Shown here: piece after piece, positions 6,601 through 13,414 of the stretch
How positions within the stretch are numbered: position 1 is the stretch's first letter
Layout of the letters: the number at the start of each line of letters is the position of its first letter
Assembly: GCA_030528765.1 (NCBI GenBank)
Contig: JAUMYD010000024.1
Span: 1 to 15,151, forward strand
From: Bacillota bacterium
GTDB taxonomy: Bacteria; Bacillota; Dehalobacteriia; UBA4068
Reading direction: 5' to 3'
DNA length: 15,151 bases
Notes under the pieces: model-generated
Database searches by the model: none
What the model was told of the DNA's origin: nothing
What the model saw: only the letters and a program-made list of their open reading frames with translations
Translations under genes and position numbers: made by a program

Positions 6601-7545
6601 TTATCCCAGCCAGCGGCCCGCATTTCCCAGCAGGGTTTCGGCATCCGTGCAGATCCGCTGGAGGATCGCGGCGGCAGGGGCTTCCTCCTTCACCAGGCCG
6701 GCGCACTGACCGGCCAGCAGACAGCCCTGCTTTTCATCGCCCTCCACGGCGGCCAGGCGCAGACGGCCCACAGCCTGTGCATCCAGCTCCGCATTGCTGA
6801 TCTCACTGTATTCCAGCTGGGCATATTGCCGGGAGAAGGCATTTTTCAGGCTGCGGACAGGGTGGCCCAGCCTGCGGCCGGTGACGATGGTATCCGTATC
6901 CCCGGCCTTCAGCACACGATTTTTGTAATTCTGGTGGATGGGGCATTCCTCTGCCACCAGGAAGGCAGTGCCCAGCTGCACGCCATCCGCGCCCAGCATC
7001 AGGGCTGCTGCCAGGCCGCGGCCATCGGCGATGCCCCCGGCTGCGATCACCGGGATGCTCACCGCGTCCTTCACCTGGGGAACCAGGCAGAAGGTGGAAA
7101 GCTCACCAATGTGGCCGCCGCTCTCGCCGCCCTCGGCGATGACTGCTGCTGCGCCGTGCCGGGCAGCCAGCTTCGCCAGGGCCACAGAGGCCACCACCGG
7201 GATGACCTTGCTGCCTGCGGCATTCCACTGCTCCATATAGCGGGCCGGGTTCCCCGCACCGGTGGTGATGACCGGCACCTTTTCCTCTGCGCAGACTGCC
7301 GCCACCTCCTCCACATTGGGGGAGAGCAGCATCACGTTCACGCCAAAGGGGCGCGCCGTCAGGCTGCGGGCCAGGTGGATCTGCTGCCGCAGATAGGCAG
7401 CATCCGCGTTCATGGCGGAGATGATGCCCAGGCCGCCGCCATTGCTCACCGCAGCGGCCAGCTTCGCCTCGGAGACCCAGGCCATGCCGCCCTGCAGCAC
7501 CGGGTATTCCAGCCCAAGCAGGCTGCATATAGCCGTCTTCAGCAT
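6601..7545 (-). CDS. fabK: Enoyl-ACP reductase II FabK (314 aa)
   Basis: FMN-dependent enoyl-ACP reductase that finishes each elongation cycle; a TIM-barrel protein related to nitronate monooxygenases. Signatures: LEYPVLQGGMAWVSE at 12-26, the flavin-site stretch AEGGESGGHIGE at 137-148 (H145 matches the conserved histidine), AAGGIADGRG at 168-177, and GVQLGTAFL at 188-196. Length is typical. The ATG at 7545 lies 4 nt after the acpP stop, with an AGGAG inside the end of acpP, so translation is probably coupled. A longer frame to 7617 would overlap acpP and is rejected. Its place after acpP, as in streptococci, makes FabK a better call than other flavin monooxygenases. No FabI-type reductase is in the window. 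Confidence 0.95.
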   Translation of the reverse strand: MLKTAICSLLGLEYPVLQGGMAWVSEAKLAAAVSNGGGLGIISAMNADAAYLRQQIHLARSLTARPFGVNVMLLSPNVEEVAAVCAEEKVPVITTGAGNPARYMEQWNAAGSKVIPVVASVALAKLAARHGAAAVIAEGGESGGHIGELSTFCLVPQVKDAVSIPVIAAGGIADGRGLAAALMLGADGVQLGTAFLVAEECPIHQNYKNRVLKAGDTDTIVTGRRLGHPVRSLKNAFSRQYAQLEYSEISNAELDAQAVGRLRLAAVEGDEKQGCLLAGQCAGLVKEEAPAAAILQRICTDAETLLGNAGRWLG

Positions 7546-7549
7546 GGCT

Positions 7550-7783
7550 TTAGGCCTGCTCCTGCTGCTTTTTCTGTACGAAGGCGCAGAATTCGCCCAC
7601 AGTCTGCAGCTTTTCATCCAGCTCGATCTCCATGCCGATCACATCCTCCAGATTCATGACCAGCTCCACGGTGCCCAGGGAGTCGATGCCCAGGGATTCC
7701 AGGGTGGTGTCCGCATTGATCTCTGCAGCATCCTTATCCAGCTGCTCCGCGATGAATTCGATGAGTTTTTCCAAAGTCAGCAT
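7550..7783 (-). CDS. acpP: Acyl carrier protein (77 aa)
   Basis: Small acidic helical protein that carries growing acyl chains on a phosphopantetheine arm. The attachment serine is S35 in the signature GIDSLGTVELV, and length and acidity are typical. GGAGG lies about 8 nt before the ATG at 7783. It is followed after 4 nt by fabK and preceded by a 270-bp gap to fabH that carries a putative FabT operator and GC-rich hairpins. It therefore probably starts a second transcription unit as well as being reached from fabT/fabH. The last residues (KKQQEQA) are low complexity. Confidence 0.97.
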   Translation of the reverse strand: MLTLEKLIEFIAEQLDKDAAEINADTTLESLGIDSLGTVELVMNLEDVIGMEIELDEKLQTVGEFCAFVQKKQQEQA

Positions 7784-8040
7784 AATGATTTACCTCCGTT
7801 TATTCACTGTATGTATTGTTATTGGCCCGCCGCTTTGCGGGCCGTAAGCCTGAGATCAGATTTGATGGCAGAGCCACTGCCCCCTCTGCTGCCTGCCCGG
7901 CGGCAGAAAGAAGGTGCCGGGAGGGGAGCCGGGGAAGGGCTGGGGCGCCTCGCTCACGGAGACGCCCGCCCCGGGAAGAAGTGGCTTTCCCGGAAAAGCA
8001 GCTTCCGGGAAGGGCCTGTAGGGAAGAAGAAGGAATAAGC
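7784..8040 (-). promoter_or_regulatory. Long GC-rich structured leader upstream of acpP
   Basis: No gene is supported in this 257-bp stretch. If transcription starts at or near the palindrome at 8041-8057, acpP has a leader of roughly 250 nt. It holds several hairpins: TTCCCGGAA (7987-7995) with TTCCGGGAA (8003-8011), 9 bp perfect; GGGGCG (7942-7947) with CGCCCC (7967-7972), extended by CTC/GAG inside; and GGCCCGC (7824-7830) with GCGGGCC (7837-7843) about 40 nt before the acpP ATG. None is followed by a T-run on the minus strand. No known riboswitch class was recognised. It could be a cis-acting leader or a degraded spacer. Confidence 0.45.
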
Positions 8041-8057
8041 TTAGTTATACTAACTAA
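8041..8057. promoter_or_regulatory. Putative FabT operator upstream of acpP, overlapping the fabH stop codon
   Basis: TTAGTTA-TAC-TAACTAA, perfect 7-bp arms around a 3-bp centre, the same sequence and spacing as the site at 9703-9719 apart from the centre. It contains the fabH stop codon (8054-8056). On the minus strand the centre reads TATAAC, a possible -10, though no good -35 is visible 17 bp upstream. In streptococci, FabT sites likewise precede both fabT and the acpP/fabK genes. The binding protein is inferred from the neighbouring MarR gene. Confidence 0.75.
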
Positions 8058-9013
8058 ACAGACCATCGAAGAACAGAGGCCGCGCTGGATAAGCCGCCCC
8101 CAAAGGCGCACATGGCCAGCAGATCGCCGGGCTTCAGCTTTCCGCCCCGATTCAGCTCATCCAATGCAATGGGGATGCTGGCAGAGCTGGTGTTCCCGTA
8201 GCGGTCGATATTCACATAAAAGCGCTCCTCCGGAATGGGAAGCCGCTTCCCGGCCCCCTGGATGATGCGCACATTCGCCTGATGCGGGATGACCCAGGCC
8301 AGCTCCGGCCCTTCCAGCCCTGCATCCTCCAGGACCTGTGTCAGATCCCGGCACATGGCGTTCACGGCAAATTTATAGGTTTCCTGCCCGTTCATATTCA
8401 CGAAGGGCGCCCGGGCCTCCCGGGTGAAGAAGGGGGAAGCGCCGATATAATTGGGGATGCAGATCACACTGTCCCCACCGTAGGTATGCAGGCGTGAAGC
8501 CAGCAGATCCTCACCGGGGCCCAGCACTGCCGCGCCTGCCCCATCCCCGAAGATCACACAGATCCCGGCCTTATCCCATTCCAGCAGGCGGCTCATGCGT
8601 TCCGCGCCGATCAGCAGGATCCGCTTCATCCGCCCCCGGGCGAAGAAGCCGGCAGCTGTTTCCAGCAGATAGATGAATGCGCTGCAGGCCGCATTGATAT
8701 CCATGGCCGGGCAATCCGCCCCCAGATCCCGCTGGACCTGGCAGGCGATGCCGGGGCAGATCTCCTCCCCGCTGACGGTAGCCGCAAGGATCATATCCAG
8801 CTCCTCCGGGCGGGTACCGCTGTTTTCCAGCGCACGGAGCGCAGCCTGGGTGGCCAGCTCTGCGGCTGTTTCCGTGGTGCAGATATGCCTTTCCTTCACA
8901 CCTACCCGCTGGCTGATCCATTCATCCGAGGTAGGCATCATGCCGGCCAGCTCATCATTGCTCACGATGCGGGGCGGCACATAGCTGCCCGTTCCTAAAA
9001 TAGAAAAGCTCAT
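8054..9013 (-). CDS. fabH: 3-oxoacyl-ACP synthase III FabH (319 aa)
   Basis: Starts fatty-acid chains by condensing an acyl-CoA primer with malonyl-ACP. The catalytic triad is clear and at family positions: C110 in INAACSAF, H244 in IPHQANVRI, and N274 in DRYGNTSSASIP. The C-terminal LLAMCAFGGGLSSAASVLRW is typical. The ATG at 9013 has GGAG about 8 nt upstream. It follows fabT after 57 bp, so the two are likely co-transcribed from the promoter at 9794-9822. The stop codon lies inside the palindrome at 8041-8057, so the next unit's operator overlaps the end of this gene. Primer choice (acetyl versus branched) cannot be told from sequence alone. Confidence 0.97.
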   Translation of the reverse strand: MSFSILGTGSYVPPRIVSNDELAGMMPTSDEWISQRVGVKERHICTTETAAELATQAALRALENSGTRPEELDMILAATVSGEEICPGIACQVQRDLGADCPAMDINAACSAFIYLLETAAGFFARGRMKRILLIGAERMSRLLEWDKAGICVIFGDGAGAAVLGPGEDLLASRLHTYGGDSVICIPNYIGASPFFTREARAPFVNMNGQETYKFAVNAMCRDLTQVLEDAGLEGPELAWVIPHQANVRIIQGAGKRLPIPEERFYVNIDRYGNTSSASIPIALDELNRGGKLKPGDLLAMCAFGGGLSSAASVLRWSV

Positions 9014-9070
9014 ATTTTTTCTCCAAGGCTGTTTTTAAAATCAGACGCCTGCCCGGCAGAGCACCGGAGC

Positions 9071-9529
9071 TCAGGATCTCTCACCAACGCTTCGCTTGAA
9101 ATAATCATTCAGCTTGGCAATGGCGCGCACCATGATCTCCTGCTCTTCCGCGGTGAATTCGCTGCAGAGGGCCTTCACCATATTCCGGTGATAATATTTG
9201 TGGTAGGCGAAGATTTTTTTCCCCTCTGCCGGAAGGCAGACCCGCACCACACGGCCATCCTTTTCGCATTCCTTTTTACTGACAAATCCCTTGCGCTTGA
9301 GCTTATTCACTGCCACAGTGGTGGAGGGGCGGCTGATGTGCAGCTTTTCCGCCAGCTCACTGATGGTGACACCCTCTTCATCGGCATAGCCGACGATCTC
9401 GATCAGATGCATTTCATTGATGCTCAGGTTGGTTTTCGTATCTTTTTTGAGCGCCAGTTCCTCCAGGCGCAGGACATCGTAATAGATCTCGACCAGAAGA
9501 TTGCTGATCGCAGTGGTGAAGCTATCCAC
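9071..9529 (-). CDS. fabT: MarR-family transcriptional regulator, FabT-like (152 aa, GTG start)
   Basis: Winged-helix MarR protein at the head of the fatty-acid cluster, the place FabT occupies in streptococci. There it represses fab genes when bound to long-chain acyl-ACP. The helix-turn-helix is near 56-84 (TISELAEKLHISRPSTTVAV) and the wing is around CEKDGRVVRVCLPAEGK. Length is normal. The initiator is GTG at 9529-9527, preceded by a strong AAAGGAGG with a short spacer. Upstream lie a sigma-A promoter and two palindromes matching a third one before acpP, which suggests autoregulation. Naming it fabT rests on position, family and operators; a branched role for another acyl ligand cannot be excluded. 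Confidence 0.88.
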   Translation of the reverse strand: MDSFTTAISNLLVEIYYDVLRLEELALKKDTKTNLSINEMHLIEIVGYADEEGVTISELAEKLHISRPSTTVAVNKLKRKGFVSKKECEKDGRVVRVCLPAEGKKIFAYHKYYHRNMVKALCSEFTAEEQEIMVRAIAKLNDYFKRSVGERS

Positions 9530-9702
9530 GGGGACCTCCTTTGATGCAAGTCAGGCTGATTGTGACAGATGATCTGTTTCCGCTCCGCGGGGATTTTGCT
9601 GATGGGGCAGGGCGGCGGCCGCTGATCCTGCAGGCAGCCGGGGCACTGCTCCCGGCCCTTTCCGGCCCGAAACAGGGGAAGTGGGTCTGAAGGGCATGGT
9701 AG
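9530..9702 (-). promoter_or_regulatory. Leader of fabT
   Basis: Non-coding stretch between the upstream palindromes and the fabT start. From the predicted start point near 9787 the leader would be about 258 nt. It contains GCCGGG (9637-9642) paired with CCCGGC (9651-9656), a near-perfect palindrome ACAGAT-G-ATCTGT at 9565-9577, and the Shine-Dalgarno just before the GTG. No riboswitch motif was recognised. Confidence 0.4.
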
Positions 9703-9719
9703 TTAGTTAACCTAACTAA
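9703..9719. promoter_or_regulatory. Putative FabT operator O1 upstream of fabT
   Basis: TTAGTTA-ACC-TAACTAA, perfect 7-3-7 palindrome, with the same arms as the site at 8041-8057. It lies about 70-85 nt downstream of the predicted fabT start point, so repression might be by blocking elongation or by cooperating with the site at 9764-9780. The link to FabT is inferred. Confidence 0.75.
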
Positions 9720-9763
9720 AGATATTCCGAAAGAAAAACCTTTTCTACAGAGAAAGGCACAAA

Positions 9764-9780
9764 ATAGTTAGATAAACTAT
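9764..9780. promoter_or_regulatory. Putative FabT operator O2 next to the fabT start point
   Basis: ATAGTTA-GAT-AAACTAT keeps the 7-3-7 layout of the two perfect sites, with one mismatch between arms. It lies just downstream of the predicted transcription start (about +7 to +23) and 61 bp centre to centre from O1, close to six helical turns. Weaker symmetry suggests lower affinity. Confidence 0.6.
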
Positions 9781-9793
9781 CTATTTCATTTTC

Positions 9794-9822
9794 AGTATAC
9801 TGTTCTTCCCACAAATTGTCAA
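9794..9822 (-). promoter_or_regulatory. Sigma-A promoter of fabT-fabH
   Basis: On the minus strand, TTGACA (9822-9817), a 17-bp spacer and TATACT (9799-9794). This is a near-consensus vegetative promoter with an expected start near 9787. It drives leftward into fabT. The putative operator O2 follows immediately. Confidence 0.85.
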
Positions 9823-9947
9823 TAGGCTTCTCCCCGCCTTATGTGAAGGTTTGGCGAATAATTTTTCACCTTAGTCATCTGCATTTGTGTATCCCCTGAT
9901 AAGTTCCCTGATACATAGACCTGCTATATAGATAGGTAGGCTATACT

Positions 9948-11264
9948 TTATCCATTGTCTGCATAATTTTCCACAGCAGACAGAGGGCCCTTCACCTGGG
10001 GGGGAGCAGGGCTTCTTCCGCTGATCCCCGCTCCCTCCCCGCTGTCCTCGGCCGGCTCTCCCACAGGAAGAAGCATGCTGCTCTTCTGCCGGCCCTGCTG
10101 ATCAGGAATTTTTTCCGCCTTCTCCCGGATGATCTTTTCCAGAGCCAGCACTGCCAGGCGAGCCTCCTCCCTGCTGGTGAAGCGGCTGGGGCTGAAGCGG
10201 ATCAGCCCATCCCGCTCCAGGCTGCCCAGGCTCTGGTGGGCCAGGGGCGCACAGTGATAGCCGGCGCGTATGCAGACCCCCAGCTTATCCAGGGCATCAG
10301 CGGCCTCGTCCGGGCTGAATCCATAGATGGACATGGAAAAAACCGGGATCCGGGGGCGATCCCGCTTGCCCCAGAAGATCTTCACCCCGGAAAGAATGGC
10401 TGCCTCCTCGCTGAGGGAGCTGCAGATCTCCATACAATAATGATAAATATTCTCCTGGCCGGCGGCCCCCAGGAAATCCAGGCCCGCGCCCAGCCCGGCG
10501 ATCCCGCTCACATTCAGGGAGCCTGCTTCCAGATGCTGCGGGTATTCCTCCGGCATGGAATGCCGCTCGCTCTGCCCGCCTGTCCCTCCGCTGAGCAGAG
10601 GGCTGAGCTCCATCCCCGGCCGCACATAGAGGGCACCCACTCCTGCCGGGCCGTAAAGCGCCTTATGCCCGGCGATGGCCAGCAGAGCAATATCCAGCTG
10701 CTGCACATCCACAGGCAGCAGGCCCAGACTTTGGGAGGCATCCAGCAGCAGAGGGATCTTCATACTGCTGCAGATGCGGCAGATCTCCTCCAGCGGCTGC
10801 ACTGCCCCGTTTACATTGGAGGCGTGGCTCATGGCCAGCAGAGCGGTATCCGGCCGGATGCGGGAGAGCAGGCTGCCCGTATCCAGATAACCCCAGCGAT
10901 CTGCCGGGATCAGCTCCAGCTGGATCTTCCCCTGCTCTGCCAGAGCCAGCAGCGGCCGCACCATGGCATTATGCTCCATGGAGGAGCAAAGCACATGGCC
11001 GCCGCGGCTGGAAAGATAGCCCCAGATGGCCATATTCAGGCTCATGGTGGCCCCGGCGGTGAATACGATGCGGCTGGGATCCGGAGCGTGGATCAGCTCT
11101 GCCAGCTGCCCCCTGACCCGCTCCACCGTATCCGCAGTATGCCGGGCCAGGCTGTGCCTTCCCCGGCCAGGGCTGGCGCCCAGCTCTGTCAACGCCCGGA
11201 ACACCGTGTTCCTGACGATCTCCGGCTTGGGGTGGCTGCCTGCTGCATTATCCAGATAAATCAT
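9948..11264 (-). CDS. Cysteine desulfurase family protein, class V aminotransferase (438 aa)
   Basis: PLP enzyme expected to take sulfur from cysteine. PLP-lysine K201 in IAGHKALYGP, aspartate D175 in LLLDASQSLG, H98 in SSMEHNAMVRPL, and active-site cysteine C338 in IRAGYHCAPLAH, near the place of the SufS-type loop cysteine. The start MIYLDNAAGSHPKPE fits the stand-alone 'cysteine desulfurase family' group; ATG at 11264 has AGGAGG 8 nt upstream. Family members usually end near 380. Here residues 381-438 form a Gly/Pro/Glu-rich, apparently disordered tail with no recognised domain. No iron-sulfur scaffold or thiouridylase gene is adjacent, so the sulfur acceptor is unknown. It is not clearly iscS, sufS or nifS, hence no symbol. 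Confidence 0.88.
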   Translation of the reverse strand: MIYLDNAAGSHPKPEIVRNTVFRALTELGASPGRGRHSLARHTADTVERVRGQLAELIHAPDPSRIVFTAGATMSLNMAIWGYLSSRGGHVLCSSMEHNAMVRPLLALAEQGKIQLELIPADRWGYLDTGSLLSRIRPDTALLAMSHASNVNGAVQPLEEICRICSSMKIPLLLDASQSLGLLPVDVQQLDIALLAIAGHKALYGPAGVGALYVRPGMELSPLLSGGTGGQSERHSMPEEYPQHLEAGSLNVSGIAGLGAGLDFLGAAGQENIYHYCMEICSSLSEEAAILSGVKIFWGKRDRPRIPVFSMSIYGFSPDEAADALDKLGVCIRAGYHCAPLAHQSLGSLERDGLIRFSPSRFTSREEARLAVLALEKIIREKAEKIPDQQGRQKSSMLLPVGEPAEDSGEGAGISGRSPAPPQVKGPLSAVENYADNG

Positions 11265-11839
11265 CTTTTTTCCTCCTGTTCCTGTTCGCGATTTTATCCT
11301 GCTGATCTTTCTTCTGTGCGCTGCTCCCACGGGGGAAGCGGGGATCTCGCTTTTCTGCCATCAGCTTATGCGGCAGCGGCGGCAGCGGTGCCCGGCCGCA
11401 GAAAGATTCCCTTTGAGCGGAAATTACCGGGAAGTCCCCGACTCCCGGCATAAAATTTTTCCTGAAATACAATGAATACAGAAAATATTTCGGAAAACCA
11501 ATTCAAACACTGAAAATTTATATAAATACAAAATAATGCTTGAAATTGCATAAAAATTGTGCTACTCTAAATCCAGAGGAAAAAATTTATTTGCTTTCAA
11601 GCATAGCTTTTCTTCTGTTTTATTTACTCCTTATATCTTACTGCGAGGGGCTGATTCCAATGGATCAAGAACTTCATCTCTCTGCTGTGGTCGGTGCGTA
11701 GCCGCCTTTTTTGAGCCCGACTTAAGGGGACTTTGCCCGGGCAGCTTTCGCCCTTTTCCGGCTTTTCCCGGCTGCGGCAGCTTTTACTCCAAAAAAAAAG
11801 ACAAGTGATCTTTTTATCAGACAAACCCAAGCGTCCATA
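11265..11839. other. 575-bp gap without a supportable gene
   Basis: It holds an AT-rich patch at about 11455-11575 and GC-rich hairpin-prone sequence at about 11700-11790. Short open frames here lack ribosome binding sites or recognisable products. The only possible signal seen is a weak minus-strand promoter at 11517-11545. The leader from there to the cysteine desulfurase start would be about 245 nt and matches no riboswitch I recognise. Confidence 0.5.
11517..11545 (-). promoter_or_regulatory. Weak candidate promoter for the cysteine desulfurase gene
   Basis: Minus strand TTTCAA (11545-11540), 17-bp spacer, TATAAA (11522-11517). The -10 is good but the -35 matches consensus at only three positions. 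The AT-rich setting supports a promoter somewhere in this patch. Confidence 0.3.
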
Positions 11840-11880
11840 AATAAAGAAGACCAGGCCGAAAGGCACTGGTCTTCTTTATT
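11840..11880 (-). terminator. Strong terminator after the secreted hydrolase gene (bidirectional)
   Basis: AATAAAGAAGACCAG (11840-11854) pairs perfectly with CTGGTCTTCTTTATT (11866-11880). The stem continues through GCC-GAAA-GGC with one bulged A. T-rich sequence follows on both strands (TTTATTTATGG on the minus strand). It lies 36 bp after the hydrolase stop. Confidence 0.9.
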
Positions 11881-11915
11881 TTTATGCATGTATCGCTGTG
11901 AGCAGGGGGATTGGA

Positions 11916-13199
11916 TCACAGGGCCACCAGGTAGAATTTCTGATTGCTCTCCGTGTGGGGCGTGTAGGTGATGATCTCCGCATTGTTGGCATTGCTGGCG
12001 TCCATCACATCCAGAGCGAGCCTCGTTCCGGCGTTCAGGATTTGCAGGCTGCCATCAGGGCGAACCTCAACGATCCACTTCTGGGCATTGCTATCCTGCA
12101 CTTCCCAAAGCTGAAGGATCGTGTTGTTCTTCTGGTCGGAATCCAGAGAGAACTTTGTGTTCGCTGCGGGGCTGATCCGGTAGACCATCGCCCCGGAATC
12201 CGCAAAGTAAGCCAGGGGCTGGAAATTCCATACCTGCAGATTCGCCTGACTTGTGCCGGAGAGATCATCGAAGGAAACGATGTTTCTGCCGTTCTGCGGC
12301 GTAGAGGCATAGGAAAGATATTTCCCATTGGCACACTGGATTTTATAGTTTCCCGAAGCCAGGTAGCGGCCGCCCGTGATCTGCAGATAGCTGCTGCTTA
12401 CCCAACCACTGCCATCCAGAAGACGGCGCCAGGTATTGCCACTGCTGTCCGTGATCGGGTAGTGGCAGACCTTCACAGCTGCGCCGGGATTCAGGGTGCC
12501 GATGCTTGCCGCATTGATGCTGGGATACTGTCTGACCCGCAGCGCGATCTTCGAGGTGACGACTGCGGTTTCGTAGAGATTTACCCGCTTGGCAGCGTTG
12601 CTTACCAGCTCGCAGGGCGCATGGGTCACATAGACAAAATTCTTTTTCAGTCCGGTTTTGGTGATCGTCTCACCGTGGCGGATGATGCAGCCACTGCCGG
12701 TACCGTTGCAATCCATAAAGGTGATCGTATCGCCTTCTACTTTCGTAACAAAAATAGAATGAAGGACACCATTATTGTAGTAGCGGATCACATCGCCGGC
12801 CTTCAGCTTGCTCATCGCATCGGAATAATTGTGATTTTCCTTTGCGACAGGATATCCATCAAAGCCATTAAACGCCAGATACTGCAGGGAATAGGCAAAA
12901 CCCATGCATTGCGCGCAGAGGCCCTTATAGCTGTTGCAGCCGCAGCTGCCGCTATTCCCGCATTTTCCGTGTTGGTGCGTCGAGGTGCAGGGATAAGCCG
13001 TCGTTGTGGTGATGTCCCAGCTGCTCAGGCCCACATGGTTCCAATACCGGCCAGCAGCGAACATCACCTCCAGCTCCTCCAAAGTCATTGTGCAGTAGTA
13101 ATCAGAAGCAGATGCAGCGGGGGGATTCACCGCATAGGCAGTAACGATCATGAGCATTACCACAGCAATGCTGATCGTTACAAAAAATTTTTTCTTCAT
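11916..13199 (-). CDS. Secreted CHAP-like hydrolase with SH3 and ricin-type lectin domains (427 aa)
   Basis: Exported protein likely to act on peptidoglycan or another extracellular polymer. Signal peptide: MKKKFF, a hydrophobic run at 7-23, likely cleavage near AASA-S32. Residues about 35-195 form a Cys-rich amidase/peptidase-like domain: predicted nucleophile C98 in AQCMGFAY, H147 in VLHSIFV, and D163 in FMDCNG, with extra cysteines at 71, 80, 86, 88 and 95 that could bind metal or form disulfides. Residues about 205-275 resemble a bacterial SH3 domain (ALRVRQYPS, WRRLLDGSGWVSSSYL). Residues 283-427 are a ricin-B-like repeat (GNYKIQCANGKYLS, QVWNF, QKWIVE). ATG at 13199 is chosen over an in-frame TTG two codons earlier; AAAGGA lies 11 nt upstream. 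Catalytic assignment is inference. Confidence 0.75.
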   Translation of the reverse strand: MKKKFFVTISIAVVMLMIVTAYAVNPPAASASDYYCTMTLEELEVMFAAGRYWNHVGLSSWDITTTTAYPCTSTHQHGKCGNSGSCGCNSYKGLCAQCMGFAYSLQYLAFNGFDGYPVAKENHNYSDAMSKLKAGDVIRYYNNGVLHSIFVTKVEGDTITFMDCNGTGSGCIIRHGETITKTGLKKNFVYVTHAPCELVSNAAKRVNLYETAVVTSKIALRVRQYPSINAASIGTLNPGAAVKVCHYPITDSSGNTWRRLLDGSGWVSSSYLQITGGRYLASGNYKIQCANGKYLSYASTPQNGRNIVSFDDLSGTSQANLQVWNFQPLAYFADSGAMVYRISPAANTKFSLDSDQKNNTILQLWEVQDSNAQKWIVEVRPDGSLQILNAGTRLALDVMDASNANNAEIITYTPHTESNQKFYLVAL

Positions 13200-13245
13200 G
13201 ATCAAGCATATCCTTTCGATATTTATTCTGTTTAAAGTTCTGCTG

Positions 13246-13263
13246 CTAATGTTTCATATTCAT
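13246..13263 (-). CDS. Candidate minicistron M-N-M-K-H (or M-K-H) in the hydrolase leader
   Basis: On the minus strand a near-perfect AAAGGAG (13270-13264) is followed after 6 nt by ATG-AAA-CAT-TAG (13257-13246); an earlier in-frame ATG at 13263 would sit too close to the site. The stop is 46 nt before the hydrolase ATG, whose own ribosome site is weaker and further away. The tiny frame is out of frame with the hydrolase. It may be a translated leader that tunes hydrolase expression, or a chance site. Confidence 0.35.
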   Translation of the reverse strand: MNMKH

Positions 13264-13305
13264 CTCCTTTCTTAGATAAATTTACTTCAAGGAATGAACA
13301 AGCTA

Positions 13306-13334
13306 AGCATAACACGATCAAAAATATATGTCAA
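13306..13334 (-). promoter_or_regulatory. Sigma-A promoter of the secreted hydrolase
   Basis: Minus strand TTGACA (13334-13329), exactly 17 bp, TATGCT (13311-13306); expected start near 13299, giving a leader of about 100 nt. The first TCGCATATA repeat (13338-13346) abuts the -35 element, well placed for a regulator. A second minus-strand TATAAT at 13350-13355 lacks a good -35. Confidence 0.8.
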
Positions 13335-13337
13335 TAC

Positions 13338-13378
13338 TCGCATATACGAATTATAGCAGGTATTAAAATTCGCATATA
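13338..13378. promoter_or_regulatory. Paired TCGCATATA repeats, candidate operator of the small HTH regulator
   Basis: TCGCATATA occurs at 13338-13346 and again at 13370-13378, 32 bp apart (about three helical turns). CGAATT (13347-13352) and AATTCG (13367-13372) form an inverted pair between and around them. The block lies between the divergent hydrolase (-) and HTH (+) genes and next to the hydrolase -35. Binding by the HTH protein is inferred from position. Confidence 0.5.
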
Positions 13379-13414
13379 TTGGGTATGCTCTGAAAAAATA
13401 GGTGGTGTTTGCAG

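Noticed and set aside
5194..7659. Long + strand frames opposite fabD and fabK (338 and 363 codons)
   Set aside because: Mirror images of well-identified fab genes with no recognisable product or ribosome sites.
11265..11516. Riboswitch in front of the cysteine desulfurase
   Set aside because: No match to the SAM, glycine, c-di-GMP or c-di-AMP core motifs that I could recognise; only short local stems.
11557..11808. 83-codon + strand frame in the 11265-11839 gap
   Set aside because: No ribosome site, no domain, and it lies in mixed AT-rich and hairpin-prone sequence.
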